From NCBI RefSeq assembly GCF_000293805.1, contig NZ_AMBZ01000003.1, positions 186,001 through 250,000 of the forward strand: a DNA stretch of 64,000 nucleotides, in the 5' to 3' direction. The notes under the pieces were generated by a model. It searched no databases. It was not told the DNA's origin and worked only from the letters and a program-made list of their open reading frames with translations. The position numbers and the translations under genes are program-made. The DNA comes from Paenibacillus alvei DSM 29. Its GTDB lineage: Bacteria > Bacillota > Bacilli > Paenibacillales > Paenibacillaceae. Positions 1 through 10,497 of the stretch are shown here, one piece after another (within the stretch, counting starts at the first letter, position 1; every line of letters starts with the position of its first letter).

Positions 1-2
1 AG

Positions 3-2102
3 AAGCCGTTTCTGTCTTATTTGAAAGAAATCAAGGAAACGATGCTGAGCGCCTATGAACACCAGGACTACCCGTTCGAAGAACTGATTGAACAGGTGCA
101 AGTCAATCGAGACTTGAGCCGCAACGCGATCTTTGACACGATGTTTGTTTTGCAAAATACAGAAAGCAAGCCGTTTGGACTCGATCAGCTCCAGATGAAG
201 CCATATCATACCGAGCATAAGACAGCAAAATTTGATTTAACCTTGCAGGCGGTGGACGAAGAAGCCGGAATAGCTTTCCATTTGGAATACGCAACTTCAT
301 TGTATAAGCTTGAAACCGTGCAGCGGTTTGCGAGACACTTTGTGCAGTTGATCGCCTCAGTGATCGAAAATCCGCAGGCGAGCCTTGCAACGCTGCAAAT
401 CGTGGCGGATGAAGAACGGGTGCAACTGATCAGTTTGTTTAACGATACCCAATTACCGTATCCTCAAGAGCTTGCCATCCATCAACGGTTTGAGGAGCAG
501 GCCGAACGAACGCCACATGCACCTGCCGTTTTATTCGGGGAGAAGCAATGTTCCTATGGAGAGTTGAACGAGAAAGCAAATCGTTTGGCGCGGACGTTGA
601 GAAGAGCCGGGGTTGAAGCGGAACAGTTGGTAGCCATTGCGGCTGAACGTTCTATTGAGATGATTGTCGGTATACTGGCAATCCTGAAAGCGGGAGGAGC
701 CTACGTGCCGATCGACTCTCACTATCCGGAGGAACGCATACGTTACATGATGCAGGATGCAAATGTTCGCGTACTGCTAATCCAGAGCCATTTACAACAA
801 ACTGCCTTTGCTGCCGAAAAGGTTGTGCTTCTCGATGACGAGCTAGCTTACGACCAAGATGGTACCAATCTGAAGCCGCTCACAGGGCCGACTCATCTGG
901 CGTACGTCAACTATACTTCGGGCTCTACAGGAACTCCCAAAGGAGTCTGCGTCACACAGCGCGGGGTTGTACGTCTTGTTGCCCAAGCAAATTACGTAGA
1001 CATCTGTGAAAGTGACGTCTTTCTGCAAGGGTCAACCATTTCCTTCGATGCTGCGACATTTGAGATTTGGGCCAGCTTGCTGAATGGAGCGTCTTTAGCG
1101 CTCATGCCTCCAACCGGCTTGTCGCTGGAAGATTGGACGCAAGCGATTCGGAAGTATCAAGTCACGATTGTATGGCTTACGGCAGGATTGTTTTCGGTTA
1201 TGGCTGAACATCAACTCGAAGGATTGGCAGGGGTCAAGCAATTGCTCGTGGGGGGCGATATTGTATCGAAACCGCATGTGAAAAAAGTTTTGGAACGCTA
1301 CCCGAACCTGCGATTAATCAACGGGTACGGCCCGACGGAAAACACAACGTTTACATGTTGCCATACGATCAGCTTGGAGGATATGGATCGATCTACCATT
1401 CCGATCGGTCGTCCAATCAGCAATACACAAGTGTATGTGCTGGATCGAGCAGGCATGCTGTTGCCTCTGGGTGTGGTGGGAGAGCTGTATGCGGCTGGAG
1501 ACGGCGTAGCTCGCGGTTATTTGAATCTGCCTGAACTGACAGCGGAGAGGTTTGTAGACAATCCGTTTACACCAGGTGGAAAAATGTACCGAACAGGCGA
1601 TCTCGCTCGCTGGTTGCCAGACGGTACCCTCGAATACGTGGGACGAACGGATCAACAGGTAAAAATTCGCGGGTACAGGATCGAAATTGGAGAAATCGAG
1701 GCGTTGCTTGGACAAATCGATGCTCTGCGCGAAGCCGTTGTGATCGCAAGGACTGCTGAAAACGGAGAACGGCAGCTATGTGCGTATGTTGTAGCCAATC
1801 GGAAACTGGCTGCAGGCGAACTGCGAGAACACTTAGCTCAGCGATTGCCAAATTATATGATTCCTGCGTACTTCGTGCAGATCGATCGGATACCGCTGAC
1901 GGCAAATGGTAAAATCGATCGAAAAGCGCTGCCGGCGCCGGAAGAAAACCTTCTGGCTGCGGCTGAATATGCAGCGCCCCGAACTCGCGTCGAAGCGCAG
2001 CTCGTGAACATTTGGCAAGAAATACTTGGTCTTGACCGCGTAGGTGTGCGCGACAACTTTTTGAAATCGGCGGTCACTCTTTGCGCGCTACGACCATGGT
2101 GA
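3..2102 (+). CDS. Nonribosomal peptide synthetase, internal part (C-A-PCP), 5' cut by window, 3' frameshifted
   Basis: The reading frame is open from base 3, so this is the inside of a larger gene. The first ~130 codons are the end of a condensation domain (YPFEEL and FDTMFVLQN stretches). An adenylation domain follows: [22 protein letters not shown] at about 913-948, [32 protein letters not shown], and [10 protein letters not shown] near 1905. The pocket residues I read by alignment to GrsA are D-A-F-W-L-G-G-T-F, close to the known Val code DAFWIGGTFK, so valine is predicted. The carrier domain begins near 1970, but its 4'-phosphopantetheine Ser lies in the next frame: one T appears lost from the T run at 2058-2062, and this frame then stops at 2102. 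The downstream ORF continues the same protein. Confidence 0.9.
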   Translation, partial: KPFLSYLKEIKETMLSAYEHQDYPFEELIEQVQVNRDLSRNAIFDTMFVLQNTESKPFGLDQLQMKPYHTEHKTAKFDLTLQAVDEEAGIAFHLEYATSLYKLETVQRFARHFVQLIASVIENPQASLATLQIVADEERVQLISLFNDTQLPYPQELAIHQRFEEQAERTPHAPAVLFGEKQCSYGELNEKANRLARTLRRAGVEAEQLVAIAAERSIEMIVGILAILKAGGAYVPIDSHYPEERIRYMMQDANVRVLLIQSHLQQTAFAAEKVVLLDDELAYDQDGTNLKPLTGPTHLAYVNYTSGSTGTPKGVCVTQRGVVRLVAQANYVDICESDVFLQGSTISFDAATFEIWASLLNGASLALMPPTGLSLEDWTQAIRKYQVTIVWLTAGLFSVMAEHQLEGLAGVKQLLVGGDIVSKPHVKKVLERYPNLRLINGYGPTENTTFTCCHTISLEDMDRSTIPIGRPISNTQVYVLDRAGMLLPLGVVGELYAAGDGVARGYLNLPELTAERFVDNPFTPGGKMYRTGDLARWLPDGTLEYVGRTDQQVKIRGYRIEIGEIEALLGQIDALREAVVIARTAENGERQLCAYVVANRKLAAGELREHLAQRLPNYMIPAYFVQIDRIPLTANGKIDRKALPAPEENLLAAAEYAAPRTRVEAQLVNIWQEILGLDRVGVRDNFLKSAVTLCALRPW

Positions 2103-5100
2103 GCCGTCTGCACAAAGAACTGCAAGTGAACGTACCGTTGCGGGATGTATTCCGGTTCTCTACCATCGAGCTGCTGGCCGAGGTCATAGCAGATAGAGAG
2201 CAGCAGACGTTCACTGCTATCGAACCTGTCGAAGAGCAGGCGTATTATGCAGTGTCTTCCGCGCAAAAGCGGCTGTATATCTTGCACCAGCTCGAAGAAA
2301 CGGGACTGAGCTACAATTTGCCTATAGTGCTGGAACTTCAAGGAGCGCTTGATCGGCAGCGGTTTGAATCCGCGCTTCACAAGCTTATTGCCCGTCACGA
2401 GACGCTGCGCACAAGCTTTCACATGGCAGAAGGCGAGCCTGTACAATGTGTTCATCATGAGGTTGGCTTTACTGCGGAATACGTGCAAGCAAGCGAAACG
2501 GAAGCCGCGGAAGCTGTTCGGACATTTATTCGCGCCTTTCATCTGGAGCAGCCGCCGATCTTGCGCGTCGGGCTGATAGAGCTTGCGTCTGAACGCCATT
2601 TGTTCGTGCTCGACATGCATCACATCATTTCCGATGGCGTATCGATGGGCATTTTGGTAGATGAATTTGCTCGCTTGTATGAAGGGGAAGAACTTCCGCC
2701 TCTGCGTATTCAATACAAAGACTACGCGGCATGGCAGCAGTCCGAGACGCAAAAAAAGCGCAAGCAGCAGGAGGAGGCCTATTGGTTGAATAGGTTCTGT
2801 GGGCCTATTCCAGTTCTGGAGCTGCCGACCGATTATGTCCGGCCTGTGGTACAAAGCTTCCAGGGAGAATCACTGTCATTTATGCTTGGGAATCCGCTAC
2901 GCCAGAGCTTGAAACGGATAGCGGCAGAAACCGGATCGTCTCTGTATATGGTACTGCTGGCGATATATACAACCTTGCTGCATAAATATTCGGGTCAAGA
3001 GGATATTGTTGTTGGTACGCCGATTGCAGGCAGATCACATAACGACTTGGAGTCACTGGTGGGTATGTTTGTGGGCACGTTAGCGATACGCAGCTATCCG
3101 GCAGGCAACAAAACATTTTTATCGTATGTAGAAGAAATAAAAGAAACGATGCTTGATGCCTACGAGCACCAAGGCTATCCATTTGAAGAATTGGTCGAGA
3201 AGGTGCAGGTCAAAAGGGACAGAAGCCGCAACCCGATTTTCGATACGATGTTCGTTCTGCAAAATATGGAGCAAAGAGATTTGCAAATCCAGGGCTTGCA
3301 CATCCAGCCCTATGCAATCGAACATTCCGTAGCGAAGTTTGATCTCACCTTCCAACTGGTAGAGGTGGAGAACGGAATCTCGTGCAGCATCGAGTACGCT
3401 TCTTCCTTGTTCAAACGAGAGACCATTGCGCGGATGGCGAAACACTTCGAGCAGTTGATTCATGCGGTTACGGCAAATCCTCAGGCACAGATTGCGTCGT
3501 TAGAGATCCTAACTGCGGAAGAGCGCGCACAGCTTGCGGCAGGATATGCGACAGCTTCGGAATATCCTCGAGAAGCAACGGTATACCAATTGTTCGAGCG
3601 GCAGGCGGAAAAAACGCCAGAAGCGGTAGCCATCGTTCATGAAGAAGAGCAAGTGACATACAGAGAGCTGAATGCCCGTTCCAATCGCTTGGCAAGGACA
3701 TTGCGGGCAGCCGGCGTACGAGCGGATCAATTGGTCGGCATTTTGGCGGATCGGTCGGTGGAAATGATCGTCGGCATACTAGGTGTGTTAAAAGCCGGAG
3801 GAGCTTACGTGCCGATTGATCCGGAGTACCCGGAACAACGCATTCGTTACATGTTGGAGGACTCCGGTTCGCAGGTGCTTCTCACGCAGCATCATTTACG
3901 GGCTCGCGTACAGTTTGAAGGAAAGCTTATCGATCTAAACGATCAGGCCGCCTACAGCAAAGATGAATGGAATCTCGAGCCGGTATCAAGCGCCAACGAC
4001 CTTGCTTATGTGATTTATACATCGGGAACGACAGGAAATCCGAAGGGAGCAATGATTACTCATCAGGGCCTGACGAATTATTTATGGTGGGCGAAAAACG
4101 TATATGCTGACGGAGAAAGGCTGGATTTCCCGCTGTACTCTTCCATTTCCTTCGACTTGACGGTGACATCCGTATTTATGCCTTTGCTTACAGGAAGTCT
4201 GATTCGGATTTATAGCGGGGAAGACAAAGCGCTATTAATTGAGCGGATTGTAACTGATAATCAAGTCAACATTGTCAAGCTGACGCCTGCTCATTTAAGT
4301 TTGATCAAGGAATTGAAGGTCACGCCCGGATCGAACATCCGAAAGCTGATTGTCGGTGGAGACAATCTTGGCACAGATCTAGCGAGAAGCATCCATGACC
4401 AATTCGGTGGAGAAATCGAGATATTCAATGAATACGGCCCGACAGAAACGGTTGTCGGCTGCATGATTTATCGATATGATCCGGCAACCGATACGAGCGG
4501 TTCGGTTCCTATTGGCGTACCGGCTGCGAATGTCAGCATCTATTTGCTCAATTCTGATGGCAAGCAAGTTCCGATAGGGGTACCAGGAGAAATCTATATT
4601 GCTGGAGATGGAGTCGCGAGAGGGTACCTCAACCGCTCTGACTTGACGGCTGAGAAGTTCGTAGACCATCCACTCGTTCCTGGAAAGCGAATGTACCGCA
4701 CAGGAGACTTGGCAAAAATGAAGGCTAGCGGAAACTTGGAGTATTTGGGTCGTGCAGACGACCAAGTGAAAATACACGGCTTCCGCATTGAGCTGGGCGA
4801 AGTGGAAGCCGCTCTGACGAAAGTGAAGGAGGTGAAGGAAGCGGCGGTTATTGCTCGCGAAAATGAAGCGAAGGAGAAGCTTCTATTCGCATATGTCGTA
4901 GCGGATACCGAGCTTGTGGCCGGAGAACTGCGGAGAGCCTTATCCAAGCAGCTCCCAGCCTATATGATTCCGACGCGGTTCGTGCAACTGGATATGATGC
5001 CGCTTACAGCCAATGGCAAAGTCGATCGCAGAGGCTTATCTCATATACAGCTCAATGAGCCTCTTCAAGCAAACTATACAGCGCCAAGAAATGCGTTAGA

Positions 5101-6028
5101 ACAAGCGCTTGCCGACATTTGGCAGGAGATTCTCAACTTAGAGAGGATCGGCATTCACGATAACTTCTTCGATGCAGGCGGTCATTCTTTGAAGCTGATT
5201 CAAATGATTGGTGAAGCTCGCCGTAGATTGAATGTGGACATATCGTTTAGTGCCGCCTTCGCTTACCCGACGGTTATGGAACTCGCTGATCACCTTCAAA
5301 GCGGAAGCAGTTCAGAAGATCTAGCGAAGCAGCCAACGGAAGGAGTGTCCGTGTGGAACGGAAACGATGCAAACGGCATAACCTTGCATTGTTTCCCGCC
5401 TATCGTCGGATTTGGTCAAGTATTTACGATGCTGGCGACATTACTGCGAGATACGGCTGCTATTTATGCCTATGATTTTATTAGCTGTGAAGATGCAGCC
5501 TCATACTTTGCCCAAAGCGTTCACAAGCTGCAGCCTCAGGGCCCACTTTATTTGTTGGGTTACTCTGCCGGAGGTAATCTGGCATTTGAAGTGGCCAAGC
5601 AGTTGGAACAACAAAATCGCGAGGTAGCCGGCATCATTATGCTTGATGCCTACCCAAGAAATTCGCATACCTTGGACATGCCGCAAGAAGAGTACCTGGA
5701 GACGCTACAAGAAGAAATTTCTCTATTTCTACGTTATGTTCCAGGACTAGACGCAGAAGAAGTGAGACAAAACATAACGGCTTACAAGAATTGGATCGAT
5801 AATATGGCAACGACAGGAGAAGTTCGGGCAGACATTTATCTGATTCAATCGTCAGAAGCAACAGGAGAAGTAGAACGCGGATGGACGTCCTGGAGCGAGT
5901 TAACAACTGGACAGTTGCACTTCTATTCAGGAAACGGCAAACACGAGCAGATGCTGGAAAGAGACTATGCTCCAACAAACGCATCTATCATAAAAGCGAT
6001 TTTGGAAAACTCCAAAGCTTACAAGTAA
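2081..6028 (+). CDS. Nonribosomal peptide synthetase, C-terminal part (PCP end, C-A-PCP-TE)
   Basis: Continuation of the upstream NRPS in the shifted frame; 2081 is not a real start and no ribosome site precedes it. Residues 1-45 finish the first carrier domain. A condensation domain follows (~50-480) with HHIISDG at ~180-186. The adenylation domain (~500-1000) has [11 protein letters not shown] and NEYGPTET. Its pocket code reads D-L-T-K-I-G-E-V-G, essentially the Asn code. The second carrier domain has its phosphopantetheine Ser at ~1036 (GGHSL). A type I thioesterase (~1095-1310) has Ser ~1162 in GYSAGG, Asp ~1189 and His ~1288. No epimerization domain is present. The thioesterase marks this as the last synthetase of the line, releasing a peptide that ends in Val-Asn. 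No other NRPS gene follows. Confidence 0.95.
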   Translation: MRATTMVSRLHKELQVNVPLRDVFRFSTIELLAEVIADREQQTFTAIEPVEEQAYYAVSSAQKRLYILHQLEETGLSYNLPIVLELQGALDRQRFESALHKLIARHETLRTSFHMAEGEPVQCVHHEVGFTAEYVQASETEAAEAVRTFIRAFHLEQPPILRVGLIELASERHLFVLDMHHIISDGVSMGILVDEFARLYEGEELPPLRIQYKDYAAWQQSETQKKRKQQEEAYWLNRFCGPIPVLELPTDYVRPVVQSFQGESLSFMLGNPLRQSLKRIAAETGSSLYMVLLAIYTTLLHKYSGQEDIVVGTPIAGRSHNDLESLVGMFVGTLAIRSYPAGNKTFLSYVEEIKETMLDAYEHQGYPFEELVEKVQVKRDRSRNPIFDTMFVLQNMEQRDLQIQGLHIQPYAIEHSVAKFDLTFQLVEVENGISCSIEYASSLFKRETIARMAKHFEQLIHAVTANPQAQIASLEILTAEERAQLAAGYATASEYPREATVYQLFERQAEKTPEAVAIVHEEEQVTYRELNARSNRLARTLRAAGVRADQLVGILADRSVEMIVGILGVLKAGGAYVPIDPEYPEQRIRYMLEDSGSQVLLTQHHLRARVQFEGKLIDLNDQAAYSKDEWNLEPVSSANDLAYVIYTSGTTGNPKGAMITHQGLTNYLWWAKNVYADGERLDFPLYSSISFDLTVTSVFMPLLTGSLIRIYSGEDKALLIERIVTDNQVNIVKLTPAHLSLIKELKVTPGSNIRKLIVGGDNLGTDLARSIHDQFGGEIEIFNEYGPTETVVGCMIYRYDPATDTSGSVPIGVPAANVSIYLLNSDGKQVPIGVPGEIYIAGDGVARGYLNRSDLTAEKFVDHPLVPGKRMYRTGDLAKMKASGNLEYLGRADDQVKIHGFRIELGEVEAALTKVKEVKEAAVIARENEAKEKLLFAYVVADTELVAGELRRALSKQLPAYMIPTRFVQLDMMPLTANGKVDRRGLSHIQLNEPLQANYTAPRNALEQALADIWQEILNLERIGIHDNFFDAGGHSLKLIQMIGEARRRLNVDISFSAAFAYPTVMELADHLQSGSSSEDLAKQPTEGVSVWNGNDANGITLHCFPPIVGFGQVFTMLATLLRDTAAIYAYDFISCEDAASYFAQSVHKLQPQGPLYLLGYSAGGNLAFEVAKQLEQQNREVAGIIMLDAYPRNSHTLDMPQEEYLETLQEEISLFLRYVPGLDAEEVRQNITAYKNWIDNMATTGEVRADIYLIQSSEATGEVERGWTSWSELTTGQLHFYSGNGKHEQMLERDYAPTNASIIKAILENSKAYK

Positions 6029-6055
6029 AGAAAAGTTGACCATTGCATGTAAACG

Positions 6056-6112
6056 GGTACCCATAGACTGGACACTAAGAAAAAAAGGTGTTCAGGCTGT
6101 GGGTATCTTTTT
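6056..6112 (+). terminator. Rho-independent terminator after NRPS
   Basis: About 20-bp stem (GGTACCCATAG arm at 6056, partner ending GGGTATC at 6107) with a few G-U pairs, an A-rich loop and a T5 tract at 6108-6112. It starts 27 bases after the NRPS stop codon. Confidence 0.8.
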
Positions 6113-6142
6113 GTATAACGAAGTAAGCACGGAAGGGATGAC

Positions 6143-6226
6143 ATGAGTAAGAAACTTTTTAGCGAAGCAGACCGTGAACTTTTGTCAATGAACAAATATG
6201 TAAGGAAAATTAGCGAAAAATCATAA
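6143..6226 (+). pseudogene. Probable remnant of IS3-family transposase OrfA N-terminus
   Basis: A 27-codon frame preceded by a GGAAGGGAT ribosome site. It starts MSKKLFSEADRELLS and continues NKYVRKISEKS, which resembles the opening of IS3-family OrfA proteins as I remember them. It then stops, and no helix-turn-helix or OrfB follows, so only a fragment is left. The match is short and from memory; it could be an unrelated small peptide. Confidence 0.4.
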
Positions 6227-6337
6227 ATTATCATTTTCATTGAGACATTATTTTACGAACATACAAGGGGGGTTAGACCTCATACTTGCAGCTTTTTTAC
6301 ATAGAAAATAGGAGTTGCTTCCGGAGTTTTTGAAGAG
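6227..6337. other. Gap without recognised gene
   Basis: Together with 6410-6610, AT-rich sequence between the NRPS and the Gls24-like gene. I see no coding frame of note. The promoter and operators of the next gene lie at 6338-6409, leaving a leader of about 210 bases. Confidence 0.5.
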
Positions 6338-6409
6338 TTGACTTAGAGTTATTTTATGGTATTATAACAATATTAGTACTGAAAATACTAAATTGGTACT
6401 CTAGGTACG
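6338..6409 (+). promoter_or_regulatory. Promoter with two AGTAC-type operators
   Basis: TTGACT at 6338-6343 and TATTAT at 6360-6365 (16-base spacer) form a sigma-A-like promoter. Directly downstream are two palindromes of the form AGTACN5GTACT: AGTACTGAAAATACT at 6375-6389 and GGTACTCTAGGTACG at 6395-6409. They cover the expected start site, a repressor position. The same motif precedes the tetR gene and the esterase gene. Confidence 0.6.
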
Positions 6410-6624
6410 TAGGGGATAAGCAGAGGAGAAAATGAATGGCAGTAACTATGATTTGTTTCTTACCTATCGGGATGACATTGATGATGGAATTTTTTTGTAG
6501 TCGGTATGACGCTATATCATTTGGGCTGATGATCGACGTGAGGAACCATTTTGCGTCCAGTATTCAATTTCACGTTCAACGATAGATTACTATCTAACTT
6601 GGAGAGACAGAAAGGAAGATGACC

Positions 6625-7014
6625 ATGGCTGAGAAACAATTGAACAAACATGGAGGTAACATTCTGATATCCGATGATGTCGTCGCCACAATCGCTGGTC
6701 TAGCTGCGCTTGAAACTCCAGGAATTGCTGCTATGTCAGGCGGACTGTCGGATGATTGGGTAAAGATGTTGAGTGGCAAGAACTTGCAAAAGGGGGTGTC
6801 TGTCAAGGTAGGTGAAGTTGAAGCTGCTATAGACTTGCGAGTTATTGTTGTGTACGGTATGAAAATTCATGAAGTGTGTCACCAATTGCAGGTAAACATC
6901 CGCGATGCAGTTCAAAATATGACTGGACTTAGCGTTGTAGAGATTCATGTAAAGGTAGAGGAAGTCTCTTTCAAAGATGAGGAGTTGAAGGAAATTCAAC
7001 GAATTAGCAAATAG
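6625..7014 (+). CDS. Asp23/Gls24 family envelope-stress protein
   Basis: A 129-residue protein of the Asp23/Gls24 (DUF322) family, small cytoplasmic proteins tied to the cell envelope and alkaline stress. It shows the usual opening (GGNILISDDVVATIAGLAA), a central beta region (VEAAIDLRVIVVYG) and the final VVEIHVKVEEVSF. I chose ATG 6625 because AAAGGAAG at 6611-6618 is well spaced to it; ATG 6619 is too close. It is followed after 51 bases by the aminopeptidase, probably in one transcript, and lies behind the AGTAC operators, so control by the TetR protein at 8346 is likely. Confidence 0.85.
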   Translation: MAEKQLNKHGGNILISDDVVATIAGLAALETPGIAAMSGGLSDDWVKMLSGKNLQKGVSVKVGEVEAAIDLRVIVVYGMKIHEVCHQLQVNIRDAVQNMTGLSVVEIHVKVEEVSFKDEELKEIQRISK

Positions 7015-7065
7015 GCACTGATATGCAATATTAATGGATAAAAACAATAGGTGAGGTGTAACTAT

Positions 7066-8169
7066 ATGTTGGATCCGCGACTCACAAATTTAGCTAATAT
7101 GCTTGTAAACTATTCTACAAAAGTGCAAAAGGGAGACAATGTATTAATAGATTCAACTGGAATCGACACATCTTTGACAAAAGAACTTGTGAAAGCCGTG
7201 CATAAAGCAGGTGGGCACCCATTCGTAAATCTGCGCGAAAACGCTGTACGACGCCAGCTTTTATTAGAGGGGACTGAAGAACAGTTTAAGACCTGGGCTG
7301 AAATTGAAAAATATCAGATTGAAAAAATGCAAGCTTGTATTGTTGTCGACGGTGGGCAGATCAACGAGATGTCAGATGTACCCGATGACAAAATGAATCT
7401 GTTTTCTTCATTATACCAGCCCGCTATGATGGAGGTGTTTACATCCAAATGGATCTATCTCCGTTATCCGACTCCTTCTATGGCTCAGCTGGCTAATATG
7501 AGTACAGAAGCATTTGAAAACTTCTACTTTGATGTTTGCGCGGTGGACTATGCCAAAATGGCACGTGCAATGGAACCTTTGATCGAATTGATGGAGAAGA
7601 CAGACCGCGTTAAAATCCAAGGGCCAGGTACGGAGCTTACTTTTTCGATCAAAGGTATTCCGGCGATATCGTGTGCCGGTGATAACAATATTCCGGATGG
7701 AGAAGTGTATACTGCTCCGGTTCGTAACTCTGTGAATGGAGTTATCACGTTTAACATCCCATCACCTTATCAGGGATTTACATTCGAAAATGTCCGACTG
7801 GAGTTTAAAGATGGGAAGATCATTCATGCGACAGCAAATAACACCGAGCGGCTAAACAATATCTTAGATGCGGATGAAGGTGCACGTTACATAGGGGAGT
7901 TTGCAATTGGGGTAAATCCAGCCATCAGGGAACCAATGCAGGATATTCTGTTCGATGAAAAAATCGATGGCAGCTTTCATTTCACACCGGGGCGATGCTA
8001 TGATAATGCATCAAATGGGAATGAGTCAGCAATCCACTGGGACATGGTGATGATCCAACGCTCAGAGTATGGCGGTGGAGAGATTTGGTTTGATGATCGA
8101 CTGATTCGAAAAGACGGACGTTTCGTGATTCCAGAACTGGAAAAGCTAAACCCCGAAAATCTAAAGTAG
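7066..8169 (+). CDS. M29-family aminopeptidase (AmpS/PepS type)
   Basis: A 367-residue metal-dependent cytoplasmic aminopeptidase of family M29 that removes N-terminal residues from peptides. The N-terminus (DPRLTNLANMLVNYSTKVQ, then KGDNVLID) is typical. Likely metal ligands are in GEVYTAP, EFAIGVNP, FHFTPGRCYD and the late ESAIHWDM segment. Length fits the family (~370-410). ATG 7066 is preceded by GAGGTG; the GTG at 7051 belongs to that ribosome site and was not used. Probably the second gene of the Gls24-like operon. Its link with a stress protein and secreted hydrolases is inferred from shared operators only. Confidence 0.9.
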   Translation: MLDPRLTNLANMLVNYSTKVQKGDNVLIDSTGIDTSLTKELVKAVHKAGGHPFVNLRENAVRRQLLLEGTEEQFKTWAEIEKYQIEKMQACIVVDGGQINEMSDVPDDKMNLFSSLYQPAMMEVFTSKWIYLRYPTPSMAQLANMSTEAFENFYFDVCAVDYAKMARAMEPLIELMEKTDRVKIQGPGTELTFSIKGIPAISCAGDNNIPDGEVYTAPVRNSVNGVITFNIPSPYQGFTFENVRLEFKDGKIIHATANNTERLNNILDADEGARYIGEFAIGVNPAIREPMQDILFDEKIDGSFHFTPGRCYDNASNGNESAIHWDMVMIQRSEYGGGEIWFDDRLIRKDGRFVIPELEKLNPENLK

Positions 8170-8284
8170 TTCAAACGGTGGGTGATCGTTCCTCCGCTGA
8201 AGGCACAAATGGCTGAATGTGATTGAACAGGGCTAACTTGGTTGCAGAGTTTGACCCCAAGGAGATAAAGAGTTACACTTTTCT

Positions 8285-8299
8285 AGTACCTGAAGTACT
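8285..8299. promoter_or_regulatory. AGTACN5GTACT operator upstream of tetR-type gene
   Basis: Perfect palindromic arms, AGTAC-CTGAA-GTACT, 46 bases before the regulator start and overlapping a TATAAA at 8299-8304. Autoregulation is the simplest reading. Confidence 0.6.
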
Positions 8300-8345
8300 A
8301 TAAATGGATCTATGGGTACTACTCTTGGTTTGAGGTGAACTAAGG

Positions 8346-8897
8346 ATGAAAGAACGGATTGCCAAAACTGCTATCGCGCTATTTCATGAAAAAGGAATCA
8401 AGTTTACAATGAATGATTTGGCGCGCGAATTAGGTGTAAGCAAAAGCACGCTGTACGAGCATTTCCCGTCCAAGGACGAACTTATAGGTTATGTGGTTCA
8501 GCAAGTTAACGAAGAAACGGAAAGACGTTTTCGAGAAGTGATCCAAGATACGAATTTGACCATATCTGAAAAATTAAAAGGGATACTCTTGATTGTCCCT
8601 CATGATTTTCAGAACAGCTATGTACGCTTACTGGTCGAACTTCGGCGGTACTACCCCGAACGGTGGAGGGAAATGGAGCAAGCCATTAATGATGAGTGGG
8701 ATATCATTACTAGCCTCATTGAAGAAGGCATCCATAATGGTGATTTTCGTCCGATGCATATCCCAACACTGATCCAAACCCTCAATTTCTTAATGAAATC
8801 GATTTTCGATCAGCGCAATTTAGCTTCCAGCCAAATTACGGTGCAAGAATCTCTTTCCATGATGGTAGATATCATATTGAATGGAATTAGGAAGTGA
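8346..8897 (+). CDS. TetR/AcrR-family transcriptional regulator
   Basis: A 183-residue one-component repressor. The N-terminal helix-turn-helix is clear (IAKTAIALFHEKGIKFTMND, then LARELGVSKSTLYEHFPSKD, residues ~4-45). The C-terminal ligand domain is not recognisable. The start at 8346 has an AAGG/GAGGTG ribosome site. It sits in the middle of the genes whose promoters carry AGTACN5GTACT palindromes, including its own, so it is the obvious candidate to bind them. The inducer is unknown; the neighbouring esterase suggests a lipid- or acyl-like signal, which is inference. Confidence 0.9.
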   Translation: MKERIAKTAIALFHEKGIKFTMNDLARELGVSKSTLYEHFPSKDELIGYVVQQVNEETERRFREVIQDTNLTISEKLKGILLIVPHDFQNSYVRLLVELRRYYPERWREMEQAINDEWDIITSLIEEGIHNGDFRPMHIPTLIQTLNFLMKSIFDQRNLASSQITVQESLSMMVDIILNGIRK

Positions 8898-8917
8898 ACG
8901 AAGCGCCCATTCGTTAG

Positions 8918-8970
8918 AGCTGAGAAAAACAATGCTTACAGGTTGCCGTTCTTCTCAGCTTTCTTGTTTT
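8918..8970 (+). terminator. Rho-independent terminator after tetR-type gene
   Basis: AGCTGAGAA at 8918-8926 pairs with TTCTCAGCT at 8952-8960, followed by TTCTTGTTTT. It starts 21 bases after the regulator stop. Confidence 0.75.
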
Positions 8971-9032
8971 CGTGGATTCATTTAGAGCAAATTTATGCTA
9001 TATGATAACGTTTGTACTCAAAATAATAATAT

Positions 9033-9047
9033 AGTACTTATAGTACT
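9033..9047. promoter_or_regulatory. AGTACN5GTACT operator upstream of esterase gene
   Basis: AGTAC-TTATA-GTACT, perfect arms, 33 bases upstream of the chosen start. Fourth copy of the motif in 2.7 kb. Confidence 0.6.
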
Positions 9048-9079
9048 TGGGTGGAAATGAAGAAAGGTGGGAGAATCCG

Positions 9080-10459
9080 ATGGGATTTTGGGAAATCAGT
9101 TTGATCTTTGTTAATTTCGTCCTTCTGGGATGGACTCTATTTGCAGGATGGAAGACAAAACGGTGGTCTGTCACCGCCTTGACGGTTGCATATGGTGTTC
9201 TTATCGTACAGCTTATCGCTGAAGGTTTTCGTTGGCAGATGATTCCGGCTTATTTGTCCCCAGCTATATTGACAGTATGTTATCTATTGGCCAGGAGCAA
9301 AGAGAGGCCCAAAAATAGAATTACGTTCACGGTTCGTACATTGTTGCTTGTCATCTATTTGTCTGTAGCGGTCGCGATGCCTGCACTCATGCCTGTATCT
9401 TTATTTCATAAACCGACCGGCCCATTTATGGTCGGCACAACGCTGTATCATTGGGTTGATAATCAGCGGGAGGAACTTTTTACAAAAGATCCGAATGACC
9501 GGCGCGAGCTAATGGTACAGATGTATTATCCTGCAGGTGATAAAGGCGAGGGGAATCGCGATCCCTTTATCCGCAATGCGCATGAGGTTGCAAAGGGACT
9601 GGAAGCAGATTTGTCCCTCCCGGCATTCGTACTAGGCCATCTGAATGTGGTGAAATCGAATGCGTTCACGGAAGCCCGGCTCTCAGACGCGGAGAGTCGT
9701 TATCCCGTATTGATCTTCTCCCATGGGTTGAACGGTTTTCGCAATCAAAATACGTTTCAAGTCGAAGAGTTAGCAAGTCAAGGTTATATCGTCTTATGTA
9801 TCGATCATGCCTATGACGCTGCGGCTACCGTCTATCCAGACGGTCGAACCGCATATTTTCAGTCTGCTAATCTAACTGAACTTGCTGAAAGAGATCGCCA
9901 TATCAAATTATGGCGGGAAGATACTGCTTTTGTGCTAGATCAAGTGGAGAAGCTTAACCGAGGCGATATAGACGACCGCTTTACGGGAAGGATCGACACC
10001 TCTCGAATCGGAATGTTCGGCCATTCTTATGGTGGCGCTACCGCTGCGCAAATGCTTGTGGAAGACACCCGCATCCAAGCAGCTATTAATATGGATGGTC
10101 TGTTGTATGGGTCGAATGTGCCAGATACGGGAATCGGCAAACCGATTCTGCTCATGAGTGCAGGGATAATCGATGATCCACTTGAAGATATCAAGGTAAT
10201 AAATAACCGCAACGAGCGTGCGCTTGCCGGCGGTGGCATGTCGATGGTCGTTCCTCACACGGATCATACGAGCTTCACTGATTTTCATCTGATTTCACCT
10301 TTATTGCGAAGCCCAGGCGAAGATCCGCGGTACGTTCATCGTATTATCAACGAGTTTAGCCTCGCTTTTTTTGACCTTTATGTGAAACAGACAGGCGACA
10401 GCTCAGCACTAGAAAGGTTGGCCGCAAAATACCCGGAAGTTAATTTTAAAGTGAACTGA
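9080..10459 (+). CDS. Membrane-anchored alpha/beta hydrolase, PAF-acetylhydrolase-like
   Basis: A 459-residue protein. The first ~115 residues contain about four hydrophobic segments, so the enzyme is tied to the membrane. The rest resembles platelet-activating-factor acetylhydrolase type II esterases: YPVLIFSHGLNGFRNQNTF, the nucleophile Ser316 in GHSYGG, an acid Asp in INMDGLLYG and a His in PHTDHTSF. Expected to hydrolyse short or oxidised acyl esters; the real substrate is unknown. The TTG at 9047 lies inside the operator, whereas ATG 9080 follows AAAGGTGG, so I used 9080. The secreted peptidase gene follows after 38 bases, likely in the same operon. Confidence 0.8.
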   Translation: MGFWEISLIFVNFVLLGWTLFAGWKTKRWSVTALTVAYGVLIVQLIAEGFRWQMIPAYLSPAILTVCYLLARSKERPKNRITFTVRTLLLVIYLSVAVAMPALMPVSLFHKPTGPFMVGTTLYHWVDNQREELFTKDPNDRRELMVQMYYPAGDKGEGNRDPFIRNAHEVAKGLEADLSLPAFVLGHLNVVKSNAFTEARLSDAESRYPVLIFSHGLNGFRNQNTFQVEELASQGYIVLCIDHAYDAAATVYPDGRTAYFQSANLTELAERDRHIKLWREDTAFVLDQVEKLNRGDIDDRFTGRIDTSRIGMFGHSYGGATAAQMLVEDTRIQAAINMDGLLYGSNVPDTGIGKPILLMSAGIIDDPLEDIKVINNRNERALAGGGMSMVVPHTDHTSFTDFHLISPLLRSPGEDPRYVHRIINEFSLAFFDLYVKQTGDSSALERLAAKYPEVNFKVN

Positions 10460-10497
10460 AAGGTAGGGGAAATAATCAAAAAAAGGAGAGGACAAAC

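Noticed and set aside
21..23. TTG at 21 as start of the first NRPS frame
   Set aside because: The frame is open to base 3 and encodes condensation-domain residues before it; the gene begins outside the window.
1853..2854. 333-codon open frame on the minus strand inside the NRPS
   Set aside because: Antisense to conserved adenylation, carrier and condensation domains; the translation has no family features and no ribosome site.
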